A DNA stretch of 64,000 nt from Aurantibrevibacter litoralis (GTDB lineage: Bacteria > Bacteroidota > Bacteroidia > Flavobacteriales > Flavobacteriaceae), in contig NZ_JAYEEQ010000009.1 of NCBI RefSeq assembly GCF_034651555.1, positions 85,396-149,395 on the forward strand, read 5' to 3'. The position numbers and the translations under genes are program-made. The number at the start of each line of letters is the position of its first letter. Position 1 is the stretch's first letter. Below, piece after piece: positions 42,710-50,706 of the stretch. A model generated the notes under the pieces. That model saw only the letters and a list, made by a program, of their open reading frames with translations, did not search any database and was not told the DNA's origin.

Positions 42710-43774
42710 TTATGCTTTTCGTTCTAATTCGCTCATTACATCGACCAAAACACCTACACTTTCCAGAGGTAATGCATTGTACATGGATGCCCTGTAGCCT
42801 CCTACAGAGCGATGCCCATTAAGGCCAACGATTCCTGCATCTTTACACATTGCGTCAAAAGTGTCCTTTAATTTGGTTTCGGCAAGGGTAAACGTAGCAT
42901 TCATAAAAGATCGATCTTCTATACTGGCATAGCCTTCGAAAACCGGATTAAGATCAATCTCAGAATACAGCAATTGCGCTTTTTTTTCATTAATCTCTTC
43001 TATGGCAGCGATGCCACCCATATCCTTGAGCCACTCTAAGGTTAGTAGCGACACATACACCGCAAAAACCGAAGGTGTATTGTACATGCTTTCTGCTTGA
43101 ATATGTTTTCTGTAATCTAACATTGAGGGAATTTCTCGAGAAACCTTTCCCAAAATAGCTTCTTTCACTACTACCAAAGTGGTGCCTGCCGGTCCCATAT
43201 TTTTTTGGGCTCCCGCGTAGATTAGATCAAACATAGAAAAATCGAGTTGTCTCGAAAAAATATCAGAACTCATATCGCATAGTAGCGGTGCATTTATTTT
43301 AGGAAATTTTTTAAGTTGTGTTCCGTAAATGGTATTGTTAGAGGTAATGTGCACATAGTCCAGACCTTCAGGAATAGCATACCCCTTAGGAATGTACCTA
43401 AAATCCTCGTCTTTAGAGGAACCGACTTCCAGCACATCGCCAAAAAGTTTCGCCTCTTTTATGGCCTTATCGCTCCAAGTACCTGTATTTAAGTATCCGG
43501 CTTGTTTGCGCAAAAGGTTGTAGGCAACCATAAGGAATTGCATGCTGGCACCGCCTTGTAAAAATAAAGCTTGATATCCCTTCCCTTCCAACCCCAAGAG
43601 TTCTAGGGCTAAGGTTCTTGCTTTATCCATTACCGCTACAAAATCTTTACTGCGGTGCGAAATTTCAATTAAAGATAATCCCGATCCATTAAAATTGAGG
43701 AAAGCTTCAGAAGATTTTAGAATGACTTCCGGAGGAAGAATACAAGGGCCGGCGCTAAAATTGTGTTTTTTCAT
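42710..43774 (-). CDS. serC: Phosphoserine aminotransferase
   Basis: SerC transaminates 3-phosphohydroxypyruvate to phosphoserine with glutamate as donor; it also serves vitamin B6 synthesis. The 354-residue protein starts MKKHNFSAGPCILP, has the PLP-contacting FLQGGASMQF, the PLP lysine in YAGAQKNMGPAG (about 190-201), and ends with the conserved RASMYNALP block. The length is standard. The operon is serC-serA. Confidence 0.96.
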   Translation of the reverse strand: MKKHNFSAGPCILPPEVILKSSEAFLNFNGSGLSLIEISHRSKDFVAVMDKARTLALELLGLEGKGYQALFLQGGASMQFLMVAYNLLRKQAGYLNTGTWSDKAIKEAKLFGDVLEVGSSKDEDFRYIPKGYAIPEGLDYVHITSNNTIYGTQLKKFPKINAPLLCDMSSDIFSRQLDFSMFDLIYAGAQKNMGPAGTTLVVVKEAILGKVSREIPSMLDYRKHIQAESMYNTPSVFAVYVSLLTLEWLKDMGGIAAIEEINEKKAQLLYSEIDLNPVFEGYASIEDRSFMNATFTLAETKLKDTFDAMCKDAGIVGLNGHRSVGGYRASMYNALPLESVGVLVDVMSELERKA

Positions 43775-43921
43775 TGACTTTATAAAGTTACGATACTGAA
43801 TTTAATTTAATTCGTTCAATGGATTCTGAAATCTAAACAAATAAAAAAAACCATCAAGCAGATTTTGAGTAAAACAAAGGTCAAAGGTCATAAAATTAAA
43901 ATGAAACTCCGATATTAAATA

Positions 43922-44995
43922 TTAAATATTCACAGCTATTTTTAAAAGAAATTCTACGGTATCTACGCCGTCGGCATAGTCGTGTAAATTGGGTTTTTGA
44001 CTTGTTCCAAAAGGAATTTCTTCTTCGATAAATCCGTTGGCAACCACACATTGCAGTCTTTCGCTTTGCGCTGCCAGCAAACCTTTCAAATGCGCTATAT
44101 CTTCATAAAACTCGTAAAAAAGTGTGGCAATAGGAGAGGCGAAACTAGCATCTTCTTTTAACAACAAAAAGCCATTGTCGCGCAAAGAAATCGCACTCAT
44201 AAGATACACCGCCTTATTATAATCATAATTATTGGCATATTTGGCTTGGTCTATTATGGGATGATAGCTGTAAATCGCATCAAAAAAAAGATCAAAATTA
44301 TAGGCTTTGGGTACCCATATTTTAGACACACTTCGGCATCCCAATCCGTAGTACCTAAAAATATCTTCCCCTAAAGATTGCAACTGTGTAGGTGTTTCGC
44401 TACCTGAAAGAACCGCAACGGCATTCCGGTTTTTTCTAATAATGTGTGGTTTTTTGCTAAAATAATATTCAAAATACCGTGCGGTATTATCGCTTCCGGT
44501 AGCAATTACGGCATCAAAGCCGGTCATACGTCCCTCTGCAAACCGAATATGCCCTTTAAAAAAGGGTGCCATGCGTATAAGCTGCTGGGCAATATAAGGA
44601 AGTAATAGGGTGTCATTAGAAGACAATTTCACCCAAACTTTATGTCCGGTAATCAGTACGGTCAAAAAATCATGAAAACCCACCAAAGGAATATTTCCTG
44701 CCATAATGACGGCCACTTCCCTAGGATTCGGGTTACGCATTTTGTACGGAGAGAGCCAGTTTTCCAATGCGTTTCTAGTCAGTAATGTAGCCCAATGCGC
44801 CAAACTATAATGAATATTTTCTTCGGTAAACCATCCATTGCGATACCCCGAATGAACAATTACCTCCGTAAATTCTTCAAAAAATGGATTTTCTACAGGC
44901 TTATGACTTCCCTTAAAATTTCGATATTCACAAAACTCCTGAAAGAAGTCACCAAGTTTAACAAAAGCTTCTAATCTGTCTTGAAGGTCAGTCAT
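43922..44995 (-). CDS. LuxC-like acyl-CoA reductase
   Basis: A 357-residue protein of the LuxC/acyl-CoA reductase family, which uses NADPH to reduce acyl-CoA to the aldehyde. Nucleotide-binding segments (REVAVIMAGNIPLVGFHDFL and DAVIATGSDNTARYFEYYF) and the probable catalytic Cys in GLGCRSVSKIWVP are present. The protein is somewhat shorter than LuxC, as in other Bacteroidetes. It is divergent from the ferredoxin gene, and the two starts are only 67 bp apart. Its physiological substrate is unknown. Confidence 0.85.
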   Translation of the reverse strand: MTDLQDRLEAFVKLGDFFQEFCEYRNFKGSHKPVENPFFEEFTEVIVHSGYRNGWFTEENIHYSLAHWATLLTRNALENWLSPYKMRNPNPREVAVIMAGNIPLVGFHDFLTVLITGHKVWVKLSSNDTLLLPYIAQQLIRMAPFFKGHIRFAEGRMTGFDAVIATGSDNTARYFEYYFSKKPHIIRKNRNAVAVLSGSETPTQLQSLGEDIFRYYGLGCRSVSKIWVPKAYNFDLFFDAIYSYHPIIDQAKYANNYDYNKAVYLMSAISLRDNGFLLLKEDASFASPIATLFYEFYEDIAHLKGLLAAQSERLQCVVANGFIEEEIPFGTSQKPNLHDYADGVDTVEFLLKIAVNI

Positions 44996-44999
44996 TATA

Positions 45000-45031
45000 T
45001 TTGTACATTATTTTAATAGGCTTTACCTTTG
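45000..45031 (+). promoter_or_regulatory. Promoter of the ferredoxin gene
   Basis: TTTG at 45000-45003 and TACCTTTG at 45024-45031, with a 20-base spacer, form a full match to the Bacteroidetes promoter (TTTG, then TAnnTTTG). The ATG follows 31 bp after the -7 box. Confidence 0.6.
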
Positions 45032-45033
45032 CG

Positions 45034-45041
45034 CAAAAGTA
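45034..45041 (-). promoter_or_regulatory. Candidate -7 box for the LuxC-like gene
   Basis: Read leftward, this is TACTTTTG, a full match to TAnnTTTG, about 40 bp before the ATG at 44995. It overlaps the opposite promoter; together the two -7 boxes form a near-palindrome centred on TTTGCGCAAA. A good upstream TTTG is not obvious. Confidence 0.4.
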
Positions 45042-45061
45042 AGCAATAGAAAAGAAAAATT

Positions 45062-45415
45062 ATGGCAATAATCATAACAGATGAGTGCATAAATTGCGGG
45101 GCATGTGAACCGGAATGCCCGAATACCGCAATTTATGAAGGAGCAGATGAATGGCGCTATGGCGATGGTACTTCCTTAAAAGGCACGGTAATATTACCAA
45201 ATGGCAAGGAAGTGAATGCGGACGAAGTACAGGAACCCATAAGTGACGAAATTTATTATATTTCCCCGGATAAGTGTACCGAATGTATGGGCTTCCATGA
45301 AGAACCTCAATGTGCCGCCGTGTGTCCGGTAGATTGTTGTGTCCCGGATGAGAATCATGTAGAATCTGAAGAAACCTTATTGGCGAAACAGCGATTTATG
45401 CATCCTTCGGAATAA
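45062..45415 (+). CDS. 4Fe-4S ferredoxin (two-cluster)
   Basis: A 117-residue ferredoxin of the low-potential 2[4Fe-4S] type. The first motif is CINCGACEPECP (9-20). The second, after a 50-residue insert, is CTECMGF...PQCAAVCP, followed by VDCC. The insert between the clusters is typical of the YfhL/Fdx type found in Bacteroidetes. It can carry electrons for reductases; the divergent LuxC-like gene is a neighbour but there is no proof of partnership. A good promoter and a strong terminator flank it, so it is probably monocistronic. Confidence 0.94.
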   Translation: MAIIITDECINCGACEPECPNTAIYEGADEWRYGDGTSLKGTVILPNGKEVNADEVQEPISDEIYYISPDKCTECMGFHEEPQCAAVCPVDCCVPDENHVESEETLLAKQRFMHPSE

Positions 45416-45433
45416 TAAAAATTAATCTCAAAA

Positions 45434-45465
45434 AAAAATCCCAAGTGAGCACACTTGGGATTTTT
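45434..45465. terminator. Bidirectional terminator between the ferredoxin and TonB receptor genes
   Basis: Perfect stem of 14 bases, AAAAATCCCAAGTG (45434-45447) and its complement (45452-45465), loop AGCA. An A-run on one side and a T-run on the other let it serve both converging genes. Confidence 0.9.
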
Positions 45466-45486
45466 GTGTTTAGGAGAGGTATGGAA

Positions 45487-48165
45487 TTAGAAAGTAAAGG
45501 TCATTCTACCATAGTAATAGGCACCGCTAAAACCCATCTGCACGGAGTCCCAATAGCCACCTGCTTCCGTCCAATCATCTTGCTGATCTGGATATATATT
45601 AAAAAGATTGTTGCTGCCTACATTTAATTTTAAATTATCGGAAAGCTTATATCCAAAATTAAGATCGGTAACCATTTTTGCACTGTACCTATCGGTAGCG
45701 GCGGCGACTTGATTTTCAAAACTTCCAAAATCAGCCACATCTTCGAACATTTGAAAATCTAACAATTCAATTTCGCTAAAGTGCGTTAAACCCAGGGCCA
45801 CATCAAATTTGTTAAGCGCGTATTTAAGGTTCAATGTTAACTTACTATCTGGAGCCGATGCCAATAAGAAGGCCTTATCACGTTCCCCAAAAAAGGTTTG
45901 TTCGTCTAAAGCTCCATTTTTAACTGCGGTTATTGTCATATTATTGATATTGCCTATAAAACTGCTAGACAAAGTACCTTCACCAATTTGAATTTTGTGC
46001 GATAGTACAATATCCAAACCAACGGTTTCGGTGTCTGCGCCATTGGCAAAAAATTGAGCAGCTTCTACATTGGGAATTTGCGGAGCATCAAAATTCCCGG
46101 TAAGCACAATCCGATCCTGAACTTCTATATAATATCCGTCTACAGTAGCTGTAAAATTTCCAAAAGTGGCTGTAAATCCCAGCGCAGCATTAAATGCGGT
46201 CTCTTGTTCCAAGGGTCCAATACCAAACGATGCAGTAACTGGACTATTATTTGGTGAAAGCTGCGTATCTAAAGCTTGTCCGCCCACAAAATTGGTAAAA
46301 AGAAGATTGTAGTAAATTTGTGCTAAAGAAGGTGCCCTAAAACCCGAACTCACAGATCCCCGAATATTGACATTATCGGAAGCCTTGTACCGTGCTGCCA
46401 ATTTGCCGTTAAATGTACTGCCAAAATCACTGTATTCCTCAAAGCGCAAAGCTCCTGCAAGTAAAAAATTAGAGGTGACCTCCAATTCGGTATCGGCATA
46501 GATCGCAATATTAGATCGGTTTCTATCCACTTCATTGGCCGGGCTATATCCCGGAAAACCTTGAGATCCACCAGGGCGCAACTCTCCAGTTATCGGATCA
46601 GTAGGCTGAATTTGATTGGTCGGATTTGTAATTAAGCGGCCATCAACATCAAAAGTGCCAAAGGAACCCGGTTCTCCGGCAAAAATGGTAAAATTTTCGG
46701 TTCTGTATTCGGCACCGAAAGCCAAGTTAAAACCCTCTAAAATGTCATCATAGTATTTAGATAGATCTAGATTAACCGTGTTTTGAGACAAGGTATGCCC
46801 GCCGGCATCAAAATCGGTTGGCGACGTTTCTTGTAATGATGCGTTTAGCGTTCCTTTGATGAAATAGTGGAAATCATTTTTCCCGTACGAGTTACTGATA
46901 TCAATTTTCCAACCACTATCCGTTTCGGTTCTGAATCCGGCAGCAAACGAATTGTCTGTTATGATTGATGTAATTCTGGGTGTAAAACCATCCGGATAAA
47001 TACTAACCACATTGCGTTCCGTAGGATTGTTCCTTGTAAAAGCAAACGCATCGGTATCCCTGTAATTGCGGCCGCCAAAAGCGTATATTTCAGATTTTTC
47101 GCTTACCGGAATTGCGAGATTTCCAAATACATTAAATCCGTCAATAGCAGCCTCACCAAAGCCCCTTCTAAAGTCGAACCCGGGGCGTAAGGTTTTGTTT
47201 TTGTTGATATATTCTGTGGTAAAATTGGCAAAGCCACCATTTTCCCCTATGGCCACGCCGTAGTTAGCGGTTACTTTTACCGAACCGCCATCAAAATCTC
47301 GATCCTTTCCTATTTTATTTCCATCTTGTTCAGTGTCGAGCCGATTTCCATCCGTGTTTGGGGTGCCCGGTGGGAACTCCCCATCTGCATCGGTATTAAA
47401 AAAACCGTAACTAACCGTACCTGTAAATTCATCGACCCGATCGTTTAAGACAATGTTGATTACTCCGGCAATAGCATCTGACCCGTATTGAGCCGAAGCA
47501 CCATCGCGCAAAATTTCGATTCTTTTTATAGCCGATGCGGGAATGGCATTTAGGTCGGTACCTGTATTACCCCGCCCCCGAGTTCCAAAAAGATTTACTA
47601 AAGAAGACTGATGCCTTCTTTTACCGTTGATGAGCACTAGCGTTTGATCTGGTCCTAAACCTCGCAATGATGCTGGATCTACGTGATCGGCACCATCGGA
47701 GCCCGATTGTTTACTGGCGTTAAAAGAGGGCGCCGCATACTGCAAAAGCTCGTTTACTTCAATACGACCTAGCTGTGTAGATACTTCCTGCACATCAATA
47801 ACATCTATGGCTACCGGAGTATCCACAGCTGTTCGTTTGGGACTTCTAGAGCCTACAATCAATACCTCATCCAATTGCAAGCCTTCAGAAAGGCTGACGT
47901 TTAGGCTTGTTTTTCCTGCGGTATTTTCTTCTCTGGTTGTAAAACCAATGTAGCTAAAAACGAGAACCGCTTCATTACTAATTGCAATTGTGTAGTTGCC
48001 GTCAAAATCCGTTACAGTACCATTAGTGGTGCCTTTTTCTATAATATTTACACCTGCCAGCGGCAGACCGCTGTTATCGGTAACAACACCGCTGATGGTA
48101 TTTTGTGCAATAAGTGTTGTTGTATGACCTAAAAAGGCCATCAACAAGCCAAAGAAGAGTTTCAT
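45487..48165 (-). CDS. TonB-dependent outer-membrane receptor
   Basis: An 892-residue receptor with a signal peptide (1-20, ending in IAQ), a carboxypeptidase-like domain (about 23-95, ISGVVTDNSGLPLAGVNIIEKGTTNGTVTDFDG), the plug (about 110-250, with SKQSGSDGADHVDPASLRGLGPDQTLVLINGKRRHQSS read in parts and IEILRDGASAQYGSDAIAGVI) and a barrel ending in the aromatic GRMTFTF. There is no SusD partner, so it belongs to the SusC-independent siderophore/vitamin/unknown-ligand type. The ligand is unknown. A promoter region with a palindrome lies upstream (48201-48215). Confidence 0.9.
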   Translation of the reverse strand: MKLFFGLLMAFLGHTTTLIAQNTISGVVTDNSGLPLAGVNIIEKGTTNGTVTDFDGNYTIAISNEAVLVFSYIGFTTREENTAGKTSLNVSLSEGLQLDEVLIVGSRSPKRTAVDTPVAIDVIDVQEVSTQLGRIEVNELLQYAAPSFNASKQSGSDGADHVDPASLRGLGPDQTLVLINGKRRHQSSLVNLFGTRGRGNTGTDLNAIPASAIKRIEILRDGASAQYGSDAIAGVINIVLNDRVDEFTGTVSYGFFNTDADGEFPPGTPNTDGNRLDTEQDGNKIGKDRDFDGGSVKVTANYGVAIGENGGFANFTTEYINKNKTLRPGFDFRRGFGEAAIDGFNVFGNLAIPVSEKSEIYAFGGRNYRDTDAFAFTRNNPTERNVVSIYPDGFTPRITSIITDNSFAAGFRTETDSGWKIDISNSYGKNDFHYFIKGTLNASLQETSPTDFDAGGHTLSQNTVNLDLSKYYDDILEGFNLAFGAEYRTENFTIFAGEPGSFGTFDVDGRLITNPTNQIQPTDPITGELRPGGSQGFPGYSPANEVDRNRSNIAIYADTELEVTSNFLLAGALRFEEYSDFGSTFNGKLAARYKASDNVNIRGSVSSGFRAPSLAQIYYNLLFTNFVGGQALDTQLSPNNSPVTASFGIGPLEQETAFNAALGFTATFGNFTATVDGYYIEVQDRIVLTGNFDAPQIPNVEAAQFFANGADTETVGLDIVLSHKIQIGEGTLSSSFIGNINNMTITAVKNGALDEQTFFGERDKAFLLASAPDSKLTLNLKYALNKFDVALGLTHFSEIELLDFQMFEDVADFGSFENQVAAATDRYSAKMVTDLNFGYKLSDNLKLNVGSNNLFNIYPDQQDDWTEAGGYWDSVQMGFSGAYYYGRMTFTF

Positions 48166-48272
48166 AGATTGGTTTTAGTGGGTTATATTTTCTAAAATTA
48201 GTTAATTTAATTAACAGTTTTAGATGTTCTTATATAAAGAATGGGAAATAGTAGGTTTGCCGATCAAAAAAA

Positions 48273-48469
48273 ATAAAAAAATTCTTGAAACTCACTATCC
48301 CCGAGGCAAGCCATAGGGGTATTTCGCCAGTTTCATTTTGGCCTTTGGGCCAAAAGCCAAAATTTTGTATTTCACCTCACCAGGAACTGCAAAAAGACAG
48401 TTCCGACCTCTCCAAAGGAGAGGTAAATAGGAAACCCCGACCCAAGGGTCGGGGAATCTTTAGATTGAA
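48273..48469. repeat. Compound hairpin repeat, copy B
   Basis: Second near-identical copy of the element at 6641-6835, in the same orientation. All five hairpins are kept; the third stem is longer here (GGAACTG/CAGTTCC), while the first is weaker (GAAACTC against CAGTTTC). The GC-rich last stem, CCCCGACCC/GGGTCGGGG, is at 48435-48454. It ends TCTTTAGATTGAA, as copy A does, which defines the right boundary. Confidence 0.85.
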
Positions 48470-48532
48470 ATTTACAAAATAATAAAATTGGTAAATTGTC
48501 GTTAAAATTAAGACAAATGTCAGTTATTTTTA

Positions 48533-48540
48533 TAAATTTG
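48533..48540 (+). promoter_or_regulatory. Candidate -7 box for the RmuC-antitoxin/RES operon
   Basis: TAAATTTG fully matches TAnnTTTG, 16 bp before the ATG. No good TTTG is seen at the standard distance. Antitoxins of this type usually repress their own promoter. Confidence 0.4.
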
Positions 48541-48556
48541 AGAATAAAACTAGATT

Positions 48557-49669
48557 ATGACTAGTAAGAAAGTAGAAGAAAATAAAGGGAAAAGAAATGG
48601 CATTCCTTCCTTGCTGAAAAAGCAATTAGCTTATCTTCATACTAAAAGGGATGAATTGACTTTGGAAGGGCTTCTGAATGCATCTGGTCTTATAGAAGGA
48701 AAAGAATATTCGCTGCTACAAGGTGATTTAAGACGTGATGGTAGTAGGGCACTTCCCGATGTCATAATTAACTTTCCTGACGGGAAGAAGATGATTGTGG
48801 ATTCTAGCGTACCTCTTAAAGATTATGAGCGTTTTGTTACCGCGGAAGATGGGCTTAAGGATCAATTTTTGAGAGATCATTTCAATGGGCTCAAAAGGCA
48901 CATAGATCAACTATCCAAAAAAAAATATGAGGATTTATACGATATAGAAAGACCTGATTTTGTGCTTATGTTCGTTCCTATAGAAACTGCTTTTGAAACA
49001 GCACTTAAGTATGATAGTGGTTTCTATAATAAGGCCTTTGATCAAAACATTATTATTGTGACCCCAACTACATTACTAGCTACTTTACGAACTATGTACA
49101 GCATCTGGGACAATGACTATCAGGAACGAAATGATAGGAAGAAGATTGTGCATCCGGGGAGAGACCTCGACGATTACAATCTGGAGCGCAGCGATTTGCA
49201 AGAACTTATTGCTGCTGAACCAATAGGCACATCTGTGTATGCAGCAGAACCAGAGCGCATATTGGCAAGCGTTTCTTATGATTGGAACGATGATGCACGT
49301 AGTTTGGCTTTGGTACGCCTTATTCGGGAGGGTATGGATTACCACACCTTTGAAACGGTGGCGGCACAAACCCCGTTAAAAGATAAAGACTGGGCTCTTG
49401 TTTTGGACACTACGTTACGCACACTAGTCCGATATAAAAAGGATAACAAAACTTTTGCGCCAAAACAAACAGAAAAAATTGTTGAAATTCAACAGTTAAT
49501 GCACTACGGGGAAGAAGTTTTTGGAGCTATGGATTCCTTTCATTCTTGGCTGATGATGGATAATGTTGCTATGGGCGGTGTAAGCCCTAAAGAATTGCTA
49601 GACACTTCTGTAGGCCTAGGTATTGTAAAAGATGCCTTAGGTAGAATAGAACATGGTATTTTAGCATGA
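48557..49669 (+). CDS. RmuC-domain/ParS-DUF2384 antitoxin fusion protein
   Basis: A 370-residue chimera. Residues about 36-190 are RmuC (DNA recombination protein): GLIEGKEYSL, PDVIINFPDGKKMIVDSS, SKKKYEDLYDIERPDFVLMFVPIE and VTPTTLLATLRTMYSIW are plain family blocks. The N-terminal membrane helix and coiled coil, and the last third of RmuC, are missing, and the nuclease motif DSK reads Asp82-Ser-Ser84, losing the lysine. From about 213 on, the protein is an Xre/MbcA/ParS antitoxin: a helical DNA-binding part (LVRLIREGMDYHTFETVAA, LDTTLRTLVRYKKDNK) and the DUF2384 end (GEEVFGAMDSFHSWL, LLDTSVGLGIVKDALGRIEHG). The RES toxin starts inside its stop codon. It probably neutralises that toxin and represses the operon. 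Confidence 0.85.
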   Translation: MTSKKVEENKGKRNGIPSLLKKQLAYLHTKRDELTLEGLLNASGLIEGKEYSLLQGDLRRDGSRALPDVIINFPDGKKMIVDSSVPLKDYERFVTAEDGLKDQFLRDHFNGLKRHIDQLSKKKYEDLYDIERPDFVLMFVPIETAFETALKYDSGFYNKAFDQNIIIVTPTTLLATLRTMYSIWDNDYQERNDRKKIVHPGRDLDDYNLERSDLQELIAAEPIGTSVYAAEPERILASVSYDWNDDARSLALVRLIREGMDYHTFETVAAQTPLKDKDWALVLDTTLRTLVRYKKDNKTFAPKQTEKIVEIQQLMHYGEEVFGAMDSFHSWLMMDNVAMGGVSPKELLDTSVGLGIVKDALGRIEHGILA

Positions 49670-50130
49670 TTGTGTATAGAATTGCAAGAGGGAAATACAA
49701 AGATGATTTATCGGGCATTGGGGCTGAAATAAATGGGGGCAGATGGAATAGCAAAGGAACTAAGGTTTTATATACAGCATCGTCAATAGCCTTGGCTATG
49801 GCAGAAGTCGCGGTGAATGTTCCTTTTGGTATTTTACCTAGAGATTATTTTGTAATTTCAATTGAAATACCTGATGTCACTATCTCCGTTATTCCTGTAA
49901 CGAATTTAAAGGGTACAACATGGAATTCCCATCCTCCTTCACATATAACAAAGAAAATCGGTGATGATTTCATTAAAGCCAACAAAGACCTGATTTTAAA
50001 AGTTCCGTCAGTGGTTGCTCCCGGGGATTTTAATTTTTTAATAAATCCTTCACACGTTGAATTTTCAAAGGTCAAAATAATAGAAAAAAGCCCTTTTGGT
50101 TTTGACCAACGATTATTTAAAAAGAAATAA
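49666..50130 (+). CDS. RES-domain toxin (NAD+ phosphorylase/hydrolase family)
   Basis: A 154-residue RES-domain protein, the toxin half of ParST/MbcTA-type systems, which poison cells by degrading NAD+ or by ADP-ribosylation. The family pattern is clear: YRIARGKYKDDLSGIGAEINGGRWN (in parts: Arg5, Tyr11, Arg26), VLYTASSIALAMAEVAV with Glu47, and NPSH with Ser129 near the C-terminus. The start overlaps the antitoxin stop in an ATGA arrangement. The length is normal and the catalytic positions look intact, so it is probably active and held in check by the fusion protein. Confidence 0.92.
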   Translation: MIVYRIARGKYKDDLSGIGAEINGGRWNSKGTKVLYTASSIALAMAEVAVNVPFGILPRDYFVISIEIPDVTISVIPVTNLKGTTWNSHPPSHITKKIGDDFIKANKDLILKVPSVVAPGDFNFLINPSHVEFSKVKIIEKSPFGFDQRLFKKK

Positions 50131-50706
50131 TCTATTCGAAAAATAGATCTTTAAACATTATGTCAAATAGACTTAAAAAAGTATTTGTTTGGAACACCAA
50201 GAGGTGGCAAGGGCTAAGAATTTTGCTCGCAGAGAAAATTTTAGCTGTTGCGGCAAGCTGTCGACAATTTCCTGAAAAATTTATTGGCAAATTACTTCCC
50301 TTAAATCACGTATTTCAAAAAAACTAAAAGGTTTTGCATTTTTTTGGCGTTGGCAAGCAGTGGCAAGTTATTCGCTGATGTTTATTGTTTTTTAAAGGAT
50401 CTCATGAATGCTACGCATTTGTGTTTAAAAAGCAATCGAGCGTTTGCTAGCGGCAATTTTATACTTCGGCAAGCTCAGCACAGGCGTCGCAACAAATCAT
50501 AGAATTGTAGCTAACAAATATAAAGTAACATTCTAGTAAAACGGCTTTTACATAATGGCTAACGATATAATACGCTAGCGCGTAATTTATATCTGCAATT
50601 ATGTAAAATGCAAGCATACGCAGTTTTACACCGGAACTATATTTGTACTATAATTTATATTATGTAAAATAGAATAATTCAATATATACGCCATTGTCCA
50701 TTGCTA
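50131..50706. other. Gene-free accessory stretch after the toxin gene
   Basis: No gene in 576 bp. The first part (50200-50475) is peppered with GGCAAG/GGCAA words (near 50206, 50252, 50286, 50352, 50362, 50452 and 50468), including TTCGGCAAGCTCAGCACAGG at 50465-50484, a type of short hairpin-derived sequence common between Bacteroidetes genes. The second part holds a large imperfect palindrome (50536-50629) and a direct repeat. It reads like debris of past insertions. Confidence 0.6.
50536..50629. repeat. Large imperfect palindrome downstream of the toxin-antitoxin genes
   Basis: From outside in: GTAAAACGGC (50536-50545) against GCAGTTTTAC (50620-50629), one mismatch; TTTTACATAAT (50546-50556) against its exact complement (50598-50608); then GATATAATACG against CGTAATTTATATC with a two-base bulge; centre GCTAGC. 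A small ATGC/GCAT hairpin interrupts the right half. The right side (TAATTTATAT...TATGTAAAAT, 50583-50609) recurs at 50651-50670 with seven bases missing. It could be an attachment or recombination site or a structured RNA end. Confidence 0.6.

Larger units (their letters stand above)
48166..48556. other. Intergenic region between the TonB receptor and the toxin-antitoxin operon
   Basis: Divergent region of 391 bp. Near the receptor start there is a palindrome GTTAATTTAATTAAC (48201-48215), a possible operator. The middle is repeat copy B (48273-48469). The last 87 bp hold a candidate -7 box (48533-48540) for the rightward operon. No gene is seen; the 65-codon open frame here is a by-product of the repeat. 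Confidence 0.7.

Noticed and set aside
48285..48482. 65-codon rightward open frame
   Set aside because: It lies inside repeat copy B and is encoded by the hairpin sequence; the equivalent frame in copy A is different, so it is not a gene.
50490..50640. Integron attC site
   Set aside because: GCTAAC-containing words are present and the region folds, but the core sites RYYYAAC and GTTRRRY are not matched and there is no integrase in the window.
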